Assembly (NCBI GenBank): GCA_031273445.1
Contig: JAISRV010000073.1
Span: 1-14,804, forward strand
Direction of reading: 5' to 3'
Source of the DNA: Candidatus Adiutrix sp.
GTDB taxonomy: Bacteria; Desulfobacterota; Desulfarculia; Adiutricales; Adiutricaceae
Length of the DNA: 14,804 nt
Position numbers and translations under genes: made by a program. This document shows, one piece after another, positions 1 through 7,097 of this stretch. The stretch's first letter is position 1; the number at the start of each line of letters is the position of its first letter. Below the pieces are notes generated by a model that did no database searches, was not told the origin of the DNA, and saw only the letters and a list, made by a program, of their open reading frames with translations.

Positions 1-3
1 CGT

Positions 4-29
4 CGGGCAAAAATCGCGCTTTTTGCCCG
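4..29. promoter_or_regulatory. Palindromic leader element upstream of tetR (copy 1)
   Basis: A 10-bp inverted repeat (CGGGCAAAAA / TTTTTGCCCG) flanks the six-base centre TCGCGC and ends 58 bp before the tetR start codon. A related element lies before ptb at 5813-5844. The homology runs past the dyad (GGCTACGRTCA) toward an AT-rich block just before the ribosome binding site. The arms differ between copies by compensating changes (GGGC/GCCC here, AAGC/GCTT there). It could be an operator for the adjacent TetR protein, an RNA hairpin in the leader, or a dispersed repeat. The sequence alone does not decide. Confidence 0.5.
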
Positions 30-87
30 GCTACGGTCAGCCACGCCAAGCTCAACAGGCGAATATATTTAAAAGAAGGAGCGCCTT

Positions 88-768
88 ATGCCCGATGAAA
101 TAAAAAAACGCGCCCGGGAGATACTGGAAACGGCGACTGAACTTTTCGCCCGCCACGGCTTCAGCGGCGTCTCCGTGAGAGACATCTGCTCCAGGCTTGA
201 TCTCAACTGTTCCACCATTTCCTATTATTTCGGCGGCAAAAAGGGGCTTTATAAGGGCGTTCTCAAGGCCCAGTTCGAGGCCTACGAAAACGCGCTCGAC
301 GCCATCATCGCTCGAGATCCCAACCCGCGTGACGAACTTTTGGCCATCATCGACGCCTCAGGCGCGATACATGCCCTTTGTCCGCACCTGTCGCTCATCA
401 CTTCGCGCGAAAGCTGCAACCCCAGCCAGGAATATATCCAGGCTTTGAGCGAACACGAGGCCAAATACCAGGGCGGCCACCTGGCCGCCCTCATTCGGGC
501 CGGGCAGAGGCAGGGCTATTTCAACCAGAGGCTGAACCCGATCTATCTTTCCCGCATTCTCAGCATGATCCTGAACAGCCAAATTATAGCCCGGGCCACC
601 TGCGGCTTTCTGCACCCGGAAGTGCGCTTTTCCGACGCCGATTATTACGACACGGTCCGGGCCGTCATTTTCGACGGCATTCTGGCGTCTTCTTCGGAAG
701 ATACGGCCGCTTGGCGCGCCTCCGGGAATCAGGCGCGCACCCGGCGGACCTCCAAAGGTCTGTCCTAA
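88..768 (+). CDS. TetR/AcrR-family transcriptional regulator
   Basis: The product is 226 residues, a normal TetR-family length. The N-terminal DNA-binding domain is clear: helix 1 at about residues 5-23 (ILETATELFARHG), then a helix-turn-helix at about 28-47 (VSVRDICSRLDLN...STISYYFGGKKGLY), with the family's typical YYFxxKxxLY end. The C-terminal ligand/dimer domain (about 60-205) is not diagnostic of a ligand. The last 20 or so residues are polar and basic and look disordered. AAGGAG at 76-81 lies six bases before the ATG, which supports this start. It is the first gene of a same-strand run with the dehydrogenase, iorAB, buk and ptb, so it probably controls that run and perhaps itself through the palindrome at 4-29. 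The ligand may be an acyl-CoA or amino-acid-derived compound, but that is only inferred from context. Confidence 0.9.
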   Translation: MPDEIKKRAREILETATELFARHGFSGVSVRDICSRLDLNCSTISYYFGGKKGLYKGVLKAQFEAYENALDAIIARDPNPRDELLAIIDASGAIHALCPHLSLITSRESCNPSQEYIQALSEHEAKYQGGHLAALIRAGQRQGYFNQRLNPIYLSRILSMILNSQIIARATCGFLHPEVRFSDADYYDTVRAVIFDGILASSSEDTAAWRASGNQARTRRTSKGLS

Positions 769-815
769 GCGGAATTAGACGGCCAGGCAACCAGATTCAA
801 TTTTCATCTTCAGGC

Positions 816-835
816 GCCGCCGCTATTGAGGCGGC
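816..835 (+). other. Small GC hairpin in the tetR-dehydrogenase spacer
   Basis: GCCGCC (816-821) pairs with GGCGGC (830-835) around an eight-base loop, inside the 91-bp gap between tetR and the dehydrogenase gene. No T-tract follows, so it is not a convincing terminator. It may be an RNA processing or stability element, or chance in GC-rich DNA. No promoter was recognised in this gap. Confidence 0.25.
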
Positions 836-859
836 CGGCCGGCGAAAAGGAACAGCATC

Positions 860-2230
860 ATGAAGAACAGCGTTTTCGATTTAATGAGGGCTGAAGATCT
901 GACGAATATGAAGATTCAGTATGACTGGCGCACAGGGGCGTCTTCGCTCTATTCAGCGCACGAATGGGAGAAGGACATCGACTGGACCAGGTACAACGCC
1001 CTGTTCACCGCCTGGCACATCCTGACGCCCAAGGCCAGGTATTATGACGACCAGGCCACCCGCGCCATGTTCGCCGAACATGGCCTGACCCCCTACCTGG
1101 AAGAGATTATCGCCCTTATGGCCAAAGGCCGCAACCTGATGGAGGATTTCTATTACTGGGAGAAAGAGGACATCCGTTTCGTCAACAACATCCACAGTCT
1201 GCGCCGGGGCCTGAACAACCGTCACGACTGCGTGACTATGGGGGCCATGCGCCGCCATGTGCGCGAAGAGGACGAAATAGAGATGCTGATCGACGGCATG
1301 AACCTCGGCCGAGCCATGTCCTTCAAAAATTTTGCGGGCGAACTGCCGATGGGCGGCGCGAAGATCACCGTTCAGCAGGATGAGCTGGACATCAAAAACA
1401 TCGCCAACCTGGGCTTTTTGGCCTACGCCATGGACCGCACCGCCGACTCTCCCGGCCCGGACATGCGTTTTCCGGTGGAGATGGTCGACCCCATGAACGA
1501 CCTTTTCACCTTGAAGTTCAGCGGCAATCTGCACGGTCCCCTTGGCCCCTCCGGCGTCCCCACCGCCTGGGGCAGCTTTCTGGCCTCCAATGAAGCGGCC
1601 CGCTTCCTCTACGGAACCCCCAGCTGGGCGGGCAAGAAGGTCGCGGTCATGGGTCTGGGCGCGGTCGGCCGGCCTCTGGCCGGACATTACGCCGAAGTCG
1701 ATGGACTTGAACTGACCGTGGCCGACATCGATCAGGAGGTCGCCGAAAAGTTCCTCCATGAATATCCGGGCAAAAAGATCAAAGTCGTCGGCGCCGACCA
1801 GATTCTCTATGAAGACGTCGATCTGCTGGCCCCGGCGGCCGTCGGCGGCATACTCTCGCCGGAAAACCTCGGCCGGCTGAAATGCAAAGCCGTCATCGGC
1901 CCCGGCAACAACCAGATCAAGGCCTCTTCCGCCGATGAGGAAATAGCCTTCGCCAAAAAGCTCGCCGAACGCGGCATCCTCTTCCAGGTCGAATGGTGGC
2001 ACAATGTGGCCGGCGTCATGTGCGCCTATGAGGAATACAGTCTCCAGGAAAAAGCCAGTCTTGAAGCGCTGATGAAGAAAGTCGAGCGCATCTGCGGCGG
2101 CAACACGCGCACGAACCTTGAAGAGGCGAAAAAAGCGGGACTAACTCCGACCGAACGTTGCTATAAGGCGGCTTCTGAGGCCATCTACGACGCCGCGCCG
2201 GCCTGGAAATCCATGTCGCGCGATATTTAA
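860..2230 (+). CDS. Glu/Leu/Phe/Val dehydrogenase-family amino-acid dehydrogenase
   Basis: This 456-residue protein belongs to the ELFV amino-acid dehydrogenase superfamily, which reversibly deaminates an L-amino acid to a 2-oxoacid and ammonium. In the N-terminal catalytic domain K156 and K168 (in PMGGAK) are 12 residues apart, matching the two active-site lysines of leucine dehydrogenase (K68/K80). The Rossmann domain has GLGAVG at 265-270, and D289 near the end of the second strand suggests NAD rather than NADP. The usual D-V-G/N-T catalytic segment is not obvious: the region after GPD (199-201) reads MRFPVEMVDPMND, so the catalytic aspartate may be D210 or lie elsewhere. The protein is longer than classical leucine dehydrogenases (about 365 residues), with an extended N-terminus. 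AAAAGGA at 845-851 supports the start. Placement before iorAB suggests it feeds 2-oxoacids to the oxidoreductase. Substrate unknown; leucine, valine, phenylalanine or glutamate types are all possible. Confidence 0.82.
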   Translation: MKNSVFDLMRAEDLTNMKIQYDWRTGASSLYSAHEWEKDIDWTRYNALFTAWHILTPKARYYDDQATRAMFAEHGLTPYLEEIIALMAKGRNLMEDFYYWEKEDIRFVNNIHSLRRGLNNRHDCVTMGAMRRHVREEDEIEMLIDGMNLGRAMSFKNFAGELPMGGAKITVQQDELDIKNIANLGFLAYAMDRTADSPGPDMRFPVEMVDPMNDLFTLKFSGNLHGPLGPSGVPTAWGSFLASNEAARFLYGTPSWAGKKVAVMGLGAVGRPLAGHYAEVDGLELTVADIDQEVAEKFLHEYPGKKIKVVGADQILYEDVDLLAPAAVGGILSPENLGRLKCKAVIGPGNNQIKASSADEEIAFAKKLAERGILFQVEWWHNVAGVMCAYEEYSLQEKASLEALMKKVERICGGNTRTNLEEAKKAGLTPTERCYKAASEAIYDAAPAWKSMSRDI

Positions 2231-2256
2231 AATTTTTGCCATGGAGGAGGATGTTT

Positions 2257-4020
2257 ATGAATAAAGTCATGATGAGCGGCGACGAAGCCGTCGCCCGCGG
2301 CGCGTTGGAGGCCGGCTGCCTGGTGGCCGCGGCCTATCCCGGCACGCCCAGCACTGAGATTCTTGAGAATATGGCTCAGTATAAGGAGATCAATTCCCGC
2401 TGGGCCTCCAACGAAAAAGTGGCGATGGAAATCGCCGGCGGAGCTTCCATAGGCGGGGTGCGGGCGCTGGCGGCCATGAAGCATGTGGGTTTGAACGTGG
2501 CCGCCGATCCTCTTCTGACCATGGCCTATATCGGCGCGCTCGGCGGCCTGGTGGTCGTCAGCGCCGACGATCCCGGCTGCCACAGTTCCCAGAACGAGCA
2601 GGACAACCGCCTCTACGCGCCCCTGGGCAAGCTTTTGATGCTGGAGCCTTCAGATAGCCAGGAGTGCCTGGATTTCACCAGGCTGGCCTTTGAATTGAGC
2701 GAGCGTTTCGACATTGTGGCGCTTATGCGCCTGACCACCCGCGTCTGCCACTCCAAGGGGCTGGTCGCGCTTTCCGAGCGCGTGGAGGTCCCGCCCAAGC
2801 CCTACGTGCGCAACTGCGCCAAAAACGCCATGCTCCCGGCGCCCGCCCGCCTGCGCCACATAGAAGTGGAAAAACAACTGGCGGCCATTGAGGAATACGC
2901 CAACCACTGCGCGATCAACCGTATTGAGTGGGGGCAGTCGAAAAACGTCGGCGTCGTCGCCAGCGGCGTCTCCTATCTCCACGCCCGGGAAGTTTTCGGC
3001 GACTCCGTCTCCTATCTGAAGCTGGGCCTGACCAACCCCCTGCCGCACAGGCTCATCGGAACATTTTGCCGCAGCGTCGACCATATCTACGTCATCGAAG
3101 AAAACGAGCCCTATCTGGAGACGGCGGTCAAGGCCCTCGGCTTCGACTGCCGCGGGAAAGACCTCCTGCCCGTCTGCGGCGAACTGGACGCCGGCATCGT
3201 CCGCCGCGCCTTCCTGCCCGATCCCGGCCCGGTTTTGTACAAATCCGACTTGGTCGTGCCCCCGCGGCCGCCCGTTCTGTGCGCCGGCTGCCCGCACCGC
3301 GGCTTCTTCCACCAGCTCGGGAAGAAGAAAAAAGAAGTCGTGGCCTGCGGCGACATCGGCTGTTATGCCCTCGGCATCCAGGCCCCGCTGGAAGCCGTCG
3401 ACACGGGCGTCTGCATGGGCGGCGGTTTTTCGGTGGCCATCGGCATGGAAGCGGCTTTGAAGGCGGCCGGGGACGCCCGTAAAGTCTTCGGCATGGTCGG
3501 CGATTCCACCTTCTTTCACTCGGGCATGACCGGCCTGGCCGACGCCGTCCACGCGCAATCCAATATCTGCCTTTGCGTTCTGGACAACAGCATCACCGCC
3601 ATGACCGGCCATCAGGAAAACCCGGGCACCCAATTGGACTTGATGGGCAACCCCGCCTCGCCCCTGGACATCATCAGCATCATCAAAGGCCTGGGCGTGC
3701 CGGAAAACCGCATAACCATAATTGATCCCCTGAATCTGGAACAGACGAGCGCGGCCATCGACCAGGCCATCGGGGCCGAAGGCCTTTCCATTATCGTCGC
3801 CAAGCGCCCCTGCGTTCTGATCAAGGAAGTGCGCCGGAGCCTTGAAGGCAAAAAGTGCCGGGTCGACGCGGAAGCCTGCAAGAAATGCAAACAGTGCCTG
3901 AAGGTCGGCTGCCCGGCCGTCAGTTTCCGGGACAATCATTCCCATATTGACCAGGATGCCTGCGTCGGCTGCGAATACTGCCTTCAGGTCTGTAAGTTCG
4001 ACGCCATCGCTAGGGCCTAA
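2257..4020 (+). CDS. iorA: Indolepyruvate ferredoxin oxidoreductase, alpha subunit
   Basis: IorA is the catalytic subunit of the thiamine-diphosphate and iron-sulfur enzyme that oxidatively decarboxylates aryl pyruvates (indolepyruvate, phenylpyruvate and relatives) to arylacetyl-CoA, reducing ferredoxin. The 587-residue product has the family order. An N-terminal pyrimidine-binding domain carries YPGTPSTEI at 27-35. A central domain has LCAGCPHR at 341-348. The TPP-binding stretch runs from GDS at 415-417 to DN at 443-444. The C-terminal 2[4Fe-4S] ferredoxin domain has C541/C544/C547/C552-P and C569/C572/C575/C579. I chose ATG 2257 because GGAGG at 2246-2250 sits six bases upstream; ATG 2251 directly abuts that site and TTG 2236 has none. 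iorB follows after 12 bp, and the pair is almost certainly co-translated. Confidence 0.95.
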   Translation: MNKVMMSGDEAVARGALEAGCLVAAAYPGTPSTEILENMAQYKEINSRWASNEKVAMEIAGGASIGGVRALAAMKHVGLNVAADPLLTMAYIGALGGLVVVSADDPGCHSSQNEQDNRLYAPLGKLLMLEPSDSQECLDFTRLAFELSERFDIVALMRLTTRVCHSKGLVALSERVEVPPKPYVRNCAKNAMLPAPARLRHIEVEKQLAAIEEYANHCAINRIEWGQSKNVGVVASGVSYLHAREVFGDSVSYLKLGLTNPLPHRLIGTFCRSVDHIYVIEENEPYLETAVKALGFDCRGKDLLPVCGELDAGIVRRAFLPDPGPVLYKSDLVVPPRPPVLCAGCPHRGFFHQLGKKKKEVVACGDIGCYALGIQAPLEAVDTGVCMGGGFSVAIGMEAALKAAGDARKVFGMVGDSTFFHSGMTGLADAVHAQSNICLCVLDNSITAMTGHQENPGTQLDLMGNPASPLDIISIIKGLGVPENRITIIDPLNLEQTSAAIDQAIGAEGLSIIVAKRPCVLIKEVRRSLEGKKCRVDAEACKKCKQCLKVGCPAVSFRDNHSHIDQDACVGCEYCLQVCKFDAIARA

Positions 4021-4032
4021 AGGAGGCCAATT

Positions 4033-4602
4033 ATGACGACAAAAAGCATTTTATTAGTCGGCGTCGGCGGACAGGGGGCCATCCTGACCTCCAAAATTCT
4101 CGCGGCCGGGCTCATCAGCGAAGGTTTTGACGTAAAAATGAGCGAAATTCACGGCATGAGCCAACGCGGCGGCACGGTCGCCACCCAGGTGAAATACGGC
4201 GAGAAGGTTTTTGCCCCCAATATCGGGCTGGGCGAAGCCGATTTCATCGTCTCCTTCGAAAAGAGCGAAGCGCTGCGCGCGCTGCCGTACCTGAAGTCCG
4301 GCGGCGCCCTGGTCACCGACGACCACGAGATATATTCCATGCCCGTCGCCAGCGGCGTCGCCGAATATCCGGCCGGCATCATTGAGGAGCTTAAAAGGCT
4401 GGCGGAAAACGTGCTGGTCGTCCCGGCCGGCCGAATCGCCTCCGGCCTCGGCAACGTCAAAGTGCAGAACATCGTCCTCCTGGGCGCCTTGGTCAAGGCC
4501 ATGAAGCTCGACCAGGCCGACTGGCCGGCGCTGGTGGCCCGGTATGTGCCGCCCAAAGTAAAAGACCTCAACCTTAAAGCCTTCGAGGCCGGCCGGGCCT
4601 GA
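4033..4602 (+). CDS. iorB: Indolepyruvate ferredoxin oxidoreductase, beta subunit
   Basis: The 189-residue product is the gamma-domain type subunit that completes the IOR heterodimer and contributes to CoA binding. Family marks are GVGGQG at 10-15 and SEIHGMSQRGG at 37-47, both characteristic of IorB and the related 2-oxoacid oxidoreductase gamma domain. The length is that of a stand-alone IorB, without the extra C-terminal domain found in some longer homologues. AGGAGG at 4021-4026 is six bases before the ATG. The gene lies 12 bp after iorA. Its last codons (FEAGRA) are partly repeated in the intergenic DNA just downstream. Confidence 0.94.
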   Translation: MTTKSILLVGVGGQGAILTSKILAAGLISEGFDVKMSEIHGMSQRGGTVATQVKYGEKVFAPNIGLGEADFIVSFEKSEALRALPYLKSGGALVTDDHEIYSMPVASGVAEYPAGIIEELKRLAENVLVVPAGRIASGLGNVKVQNIVLLGALVKAMKLDQADWPALVARYVPPKVKDLNLKAFEAGRA

Positions 4603-4661
4603 ATCGCCTTATCCGAAGTCCCGGCCCGCGCCGCCTGAATTAAAAACCTTCGAGGCCGGCC
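4580..4661 (+). repeat. Direct repeat spanning the iorB 3' end
   Basis: The 15-mer CCTTCGAGGCCGGCC occurs at 4580-4594, inside the last iorB codons, and again at 4647-4661 in the gap before buk, 67 bp apart. Each copy is preceded by TTAAA and followed by GG-rich sequence. The spacer looks like a degraded duplicate of the iorB tail. It is small and may have no function. Confidence 0.5.
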
Positions 4662-4686
4662 TGGCGGGCGCAGCTAAGGAGCTCCC

Positions 4687-5775
4687 ATGACCTATAAAAT
4701 ACTGGCCATAAACCCCGGCTCGACCAGCACCAAAATCGCCGTCTATGAAGACGAAAAGCCGCTGTTCGTCGAAAGCCTCGAACACGGCCGCGAGTCCCTG
4801 GCGCCCTTTAAAGAGATCATCGACCAATATGAACTGAGACGCGACATGGTTCTGGCGACCCTGAAGGAACATGGCCTTGATCCGCGCGGCCTGGCCGCCG
4901 TGGTCGGGCGCGGGGGCCTCCTGCCGCCGGTTGCGGCGGGCGCCTATGAAGTCAATGCGGCCATGATCGACCAGCTGCGGCATCGCCCGGTGGTCGAACA
5001 CGCCTCCAATCTGGGCGCCCTCATTGCTGACGAAATCGCCAAAATCGCCGGGGTCAGGGCCTATATCTACGATTCCGTGACTGTCGACGAAATGATTCCC
5101 CTGGTCAAAATCACGGGCCTGCCCTCCATGCGCCGCATCGGCATGGGCCATAATCTCAATATGCGCGCTTCGGCCATACGCTACGCCAAAGAGAGGAACA
5201 AGCGGTACGCGGAGCTGACGCTCATCGTCGCCCATCTTGGCGGCGGCTCGACCCTGAGTCTCCACCATCAGGGCCGGATGATAGACATGATCTCCGATGA
5301 TGAGGGCCCTTTTTCGCCGGAACGCGCCGGGGGCCTACCCTGTTTCCAGCTTGTCGACCTGATGAGCGAAATAGGCGGCGACAAAAAAAGGGCCATGAAG
5401 ATTCTGCGCTCGCAGGGCGGTCTTCTGGCTCACCTGGGCACCACCGACGCCCGCGCGGTCGAAGCCATGATCGACGGCGGCGATGAACGCGCCGCTCTGG
5501 TTTATGAGGCCATGGCCCTGAACATCGCCAAAAACGCGGCCAAACTTGCCGTGGTGGTCAACGGCCGGGTCGACGCCGTCGTTCTGACCGGCGGCCTGGT
5601 CTATTCCAAACGCCTGAGCGCCTGGATCACCGAGCGGATCAGTTTCATCGCCCCGGTCGTATTGATGCCCGGCGAAAATGAAATGGACTCCTTGGCCGGC
5701 GGCGTTCTGCGGGTTCTACGCGGCGAGGAGACGGCTAAAACATATGTCGGCTCGAGGTCTGAGCCGGCCGTTTGA
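4687..5775 (+). CDS. buk: Butyrate kinase (short-chain or branched-chain fatty-acid kinase)
   Basis: Butyrate kinase transfers phosphate from an acyl phosphate to ADP, giving ATP and the free acid; it belongs to the ASKHA fold with acetate kinase. The 362-residue length fits Buk rather than acetate kinase (about 400). Visible family features are the N-terminal phosphate loop NPGSTSTKIAVYED (9-22), HNLNMRASA at 155-163, the glycine-rich VAHLGGGSTLS (181-191), DDEGPFSPERAGGLP (204-218) and the C-terminal LTGGLVYSKR (300-309). AAGGAG at 4676-4681 is five bases before the ATG. The usual order in clostridia is ptb-buk; here buk comes first and ptb follows after 117 bp that hold a palindromic element. 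Beside iorAB the physiological substrate could be an aryl- or branched-chain acyl phosphate rather than butyryl phosphate. That is inferred from context. Confidence 0.93.
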   Translation: MTYKILAINPGSTSTKIAVYEDEKPLFVESLEHGRESLAPFKEIIDQYELRRDMVLATLKEHGLDPRGLAAVVGRGGLLPPVAAGAYEVNAAMIDQLRHRPVVEHASNLGALIADEIAKIAGVRAYIYDSVTVDEMIPLVKITGLPSMRRIGMGHNLNMRASAIRYAKERNKRYAELTLIVAHLGGGSTLSLHHQGRMIDMISDDEGPFSPERAGGLPCFQLVDLMSEIGGDKKRAMKILRSQGGLLAHLGTTDARAVEAMIDGGDERAALVYEAMALNIAKNAAKLAVVVNGRVDAVVLTGGLVYSKRLSAWITERISFIAPVVLMPGENEMDSLAGGVLRVLRGEETAKTYVGSRSEPAV

Positions 5776-5812
5776 TTCGGAGCGACTGACCCCAGAGGCC
5801 GACCAAGTCAAA

Positions 5813-5844
5813 AGCCAAGCAAAAATCGCACTTTTTGCTTGGCT
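5813..5844. promoter_or_regulatory. Palindromic leader element upstream of ptb (copy 2)
   Basis: A perfect 13-bp inverted repeat, AGCCAAGCAAAAA (5813-5825) and TTTTTGCTTGGCT (5832-5844), surrounds the six-base centre TCGCAC. It is 48 bp before the ptb start and matches the element at 4-29 in core, downstream GGCTACGRTCA and leader layout. Its T-run is inside the stem next to the loop rather than after the stem, so it does not look like an intrinsic terminator. It may be a second TetR operator, an RNA leader hairpin or a dispersed repeat. Confidence 0.55.
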
Positions 5845-5892
5845 ACGATCAAGCCCGTCAAGCCGACGCAACACAATATTAAAGGATTCGTC

Positions 5893-6795
5893 ATGTTGTT
5901 TTATAAAAATTGGGATGAAGTCATAAAAAGCGTTAAAACGCTCCCAGTCGCGCGGAAGGTCGTGGTGGCCGCGGCCGAGGACGAACATGCCCTTGAGGCG
6001 GTGCATGAAGTGGTCCGCGACGGCTTGGCGGAGCCGATTCTGGTCGGCGGCCGCGCCGGCGTCGAGGCCGTCTGCGCCCGGCTCGGCCTTGAGGTCGCCC
6101 CCGGCAATATCTATGACGAGCCCGAGCCGGAGGCGGCCGCGCGCCTGGCCGTGGCCCTGGTGCGGGAAGGCCGGGGCGATTTTCTGATGAAGGGCGCTCT
6201 TGAAACCAGCCAGCTTCTGAAGGCGGTGGTCAATAAGGAAACCGGCCTGGGTCTGGGCAAACTGATGAGCCACGCGGCCTATCTGGAGATTCCCCGCTAT
6301 CATAAAATGCTCGTCATAACCGACGGCGGCATGGTTCCTTATCCGAGCCTGGAACAGAAAAAGGAAATACTGGAACATGCCGTCGGCATGCTGCGGACCC
6401 TGGGCTATGACCAGCCGAAAGTCGCCGTTCTGGCCGGCCTGGAAAAGGTCAACCCCAAAATGAAGGAAACCGTCGAGGCCGGCGCTCTAAAGGAGATGAA
6501 CCAAAGGGGCGAGATCACCGGCTGCCTCGTCGAGGGCCCGATTTCCATGGACCTGGCGCTGACTGCCGAGAAAGCCGCTCTCAAAAAATACGAAAGCCCC
6601 GTGGCCGGCGAGGCCGACATCCTCCTCGCGCCCGATCTCTGCCTCGGCAACTGCGTCTCCAAGGCGCTGATCGAAATGGCCGGAGCCCGCATGGCCGGAC
6701 TCGTCATGGGCGCGCGCTGCCCCATCGTCGTCACCTCCCGGGCTTCCTCAGCCGAAGAAAAATATCTATCCCTGGTCTTGGCCGCCGCCCACTAG
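5893..6795 (+). CDS. ptb: Phosphate butyryltransferase (phosphotransbutyrylase)
   Basis: Ptb exchanges CoA for inorganic phosphate on an acyl-CoA, making the acyl phosphate used by Buk. The 300-residue product is the standard Ptb length. Family segments visible are DFLMKGALET (96-105), LLKAVVNKETGL (108-119), DGGMVPYPSL (144-153), EGPISMDLAL (214-223), GEADILLAPDLCLGN (239-253) and VMGARCPIVVTSRAS (271-285). ATG 5893 is chosen because AAAGGA at 5881-5886 lies six bases upstream and the protein then begins like other Ptb proteins (FYKNWDEV). A longer reading from TTG 5839 would begin inside the palindrome. It probably forms a functional pair with buk. The 117-bp gap and its palindrome leave open a separate promoter or regulatory step for ptb. 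Confidence 0.93.
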   Translation: MLFYKNWDEVIKSVKTLPVARKVVVAAAEDEHALEAVHEVVRDGLAEPILVGGRAGVEAVCARLGLEVAPGNIYDEPEPEAAARLAVALVREGRGDFLMKGALETSQLLKAVVNKETGLGLGKLMSHAAYLEIPRYHKMLVITDGGMVPYPSLEQKKEILEHAVGMLRTLGYDQPKVAVLAGLEKVNPKMKETVEAGALKEMNQRGEITGCLVEGPISMDLALTAEKAALKKYESPVAGEADILLAPDLCLGNCVSKALIEMAGARMAGLVMGARCPIVVTSRASSAEEKYLSLVLAAAH

Positions 6796-6967
6796 AGCTC
6801 CGCCCGCCGTTGCGACACAGCCAATTGCAACAGCAAACATTCAGGCGCTTATGCTGCGGATTTGAATCCTTTGATGACGATTATTACGTTTATGTCAGGC
6901 ATGTTAAAAAAGTGGGCCGCGGCAGTGGTTAGGCGCGGGACCGGAAGCGTTCTTAAGCCGCCCGGCG

Positions 6968-7007
6968 CCGCCGGCCGCCGCTCGCTCCGCTCAAGGGCGG
7001 CCGGCGG
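6968..7007. other. Strong GC stem-loop between ptb and glnK
   Basis: CCGCCGGCCGCC (6968-6979) pairs perfectly with GGCGGCCGGCGG (6996-7007) around a 16-base loop, about 170 bp after ptb. There is no T-tract on either side. It could slow 3' exonucleases on the ptb transcript or be a REP-like element. The rest of 6796-7097 shows no credible gene. Confidence 0.5.
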
Positions 7008-7052
7008 AGGTCAGTTAGGCTGTCGGAACTGTGTTCCGGGCCCCGCGCCCAA

Positions 7053-7082
7053 CTTGCGGAGGCCTTTAACGGCCTCCGCAAG
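7053..7082. terminator. Candidate terminator hairpin between convergent ptb and glnK
   Basis: CTTGCGGAGGCC (7053-7064) pairs perfectly with GGCCTCCGCAAG (7071-7082) around the loop TTTAAC. It lies 15 bp beyond the glnK stop codon on the minus strand. The flanking T-run is short on both strands (CTTT on plus, TT on minus), so it is a weaker than classical intrinsic terminator. Its place between converging genes makes a termination or 3'-end role likely. Confidence 0.5.
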
Positions 7083-7097
7083 CTTTATGGCCGCCTT

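Noticed and set aside
953..2002. Long minus-strand open frame opposite the amino-acid dehydrogenase gene
   Set aside because: Low-complexity antisense reading rich in G, A, D, V and H, with no family motifs; it is a by-product of GC-rich codon use in the real gene.
2236..2256. Upstream TTG and ATG starts for iorA
   Set aside because: They overlap or abut the strong GGAGG site; ATG 2257 has ideal spacing and matches the family N-terminus.
2650..3945. 431-codon minus-strand open frame opposite iorA
   Set aside because: iorA is unmistakable on the plus strand with all cofactor motifs; the antisense frame shows no recognisable domain.
5813..5844. Palindrome as an intrinsic terminator of buk
   Set aside because: The T-run lies inside the stem beside the loop and no T-run follows the stem; the same element also sits upstream of the first gene in the run.
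5839..5892. N-terminal extension of ptb from TTG 5839
   Set aside because: It would start within the right arm of the palindrome; ATG 5893 has a ribosome binding site and gives the normal length.
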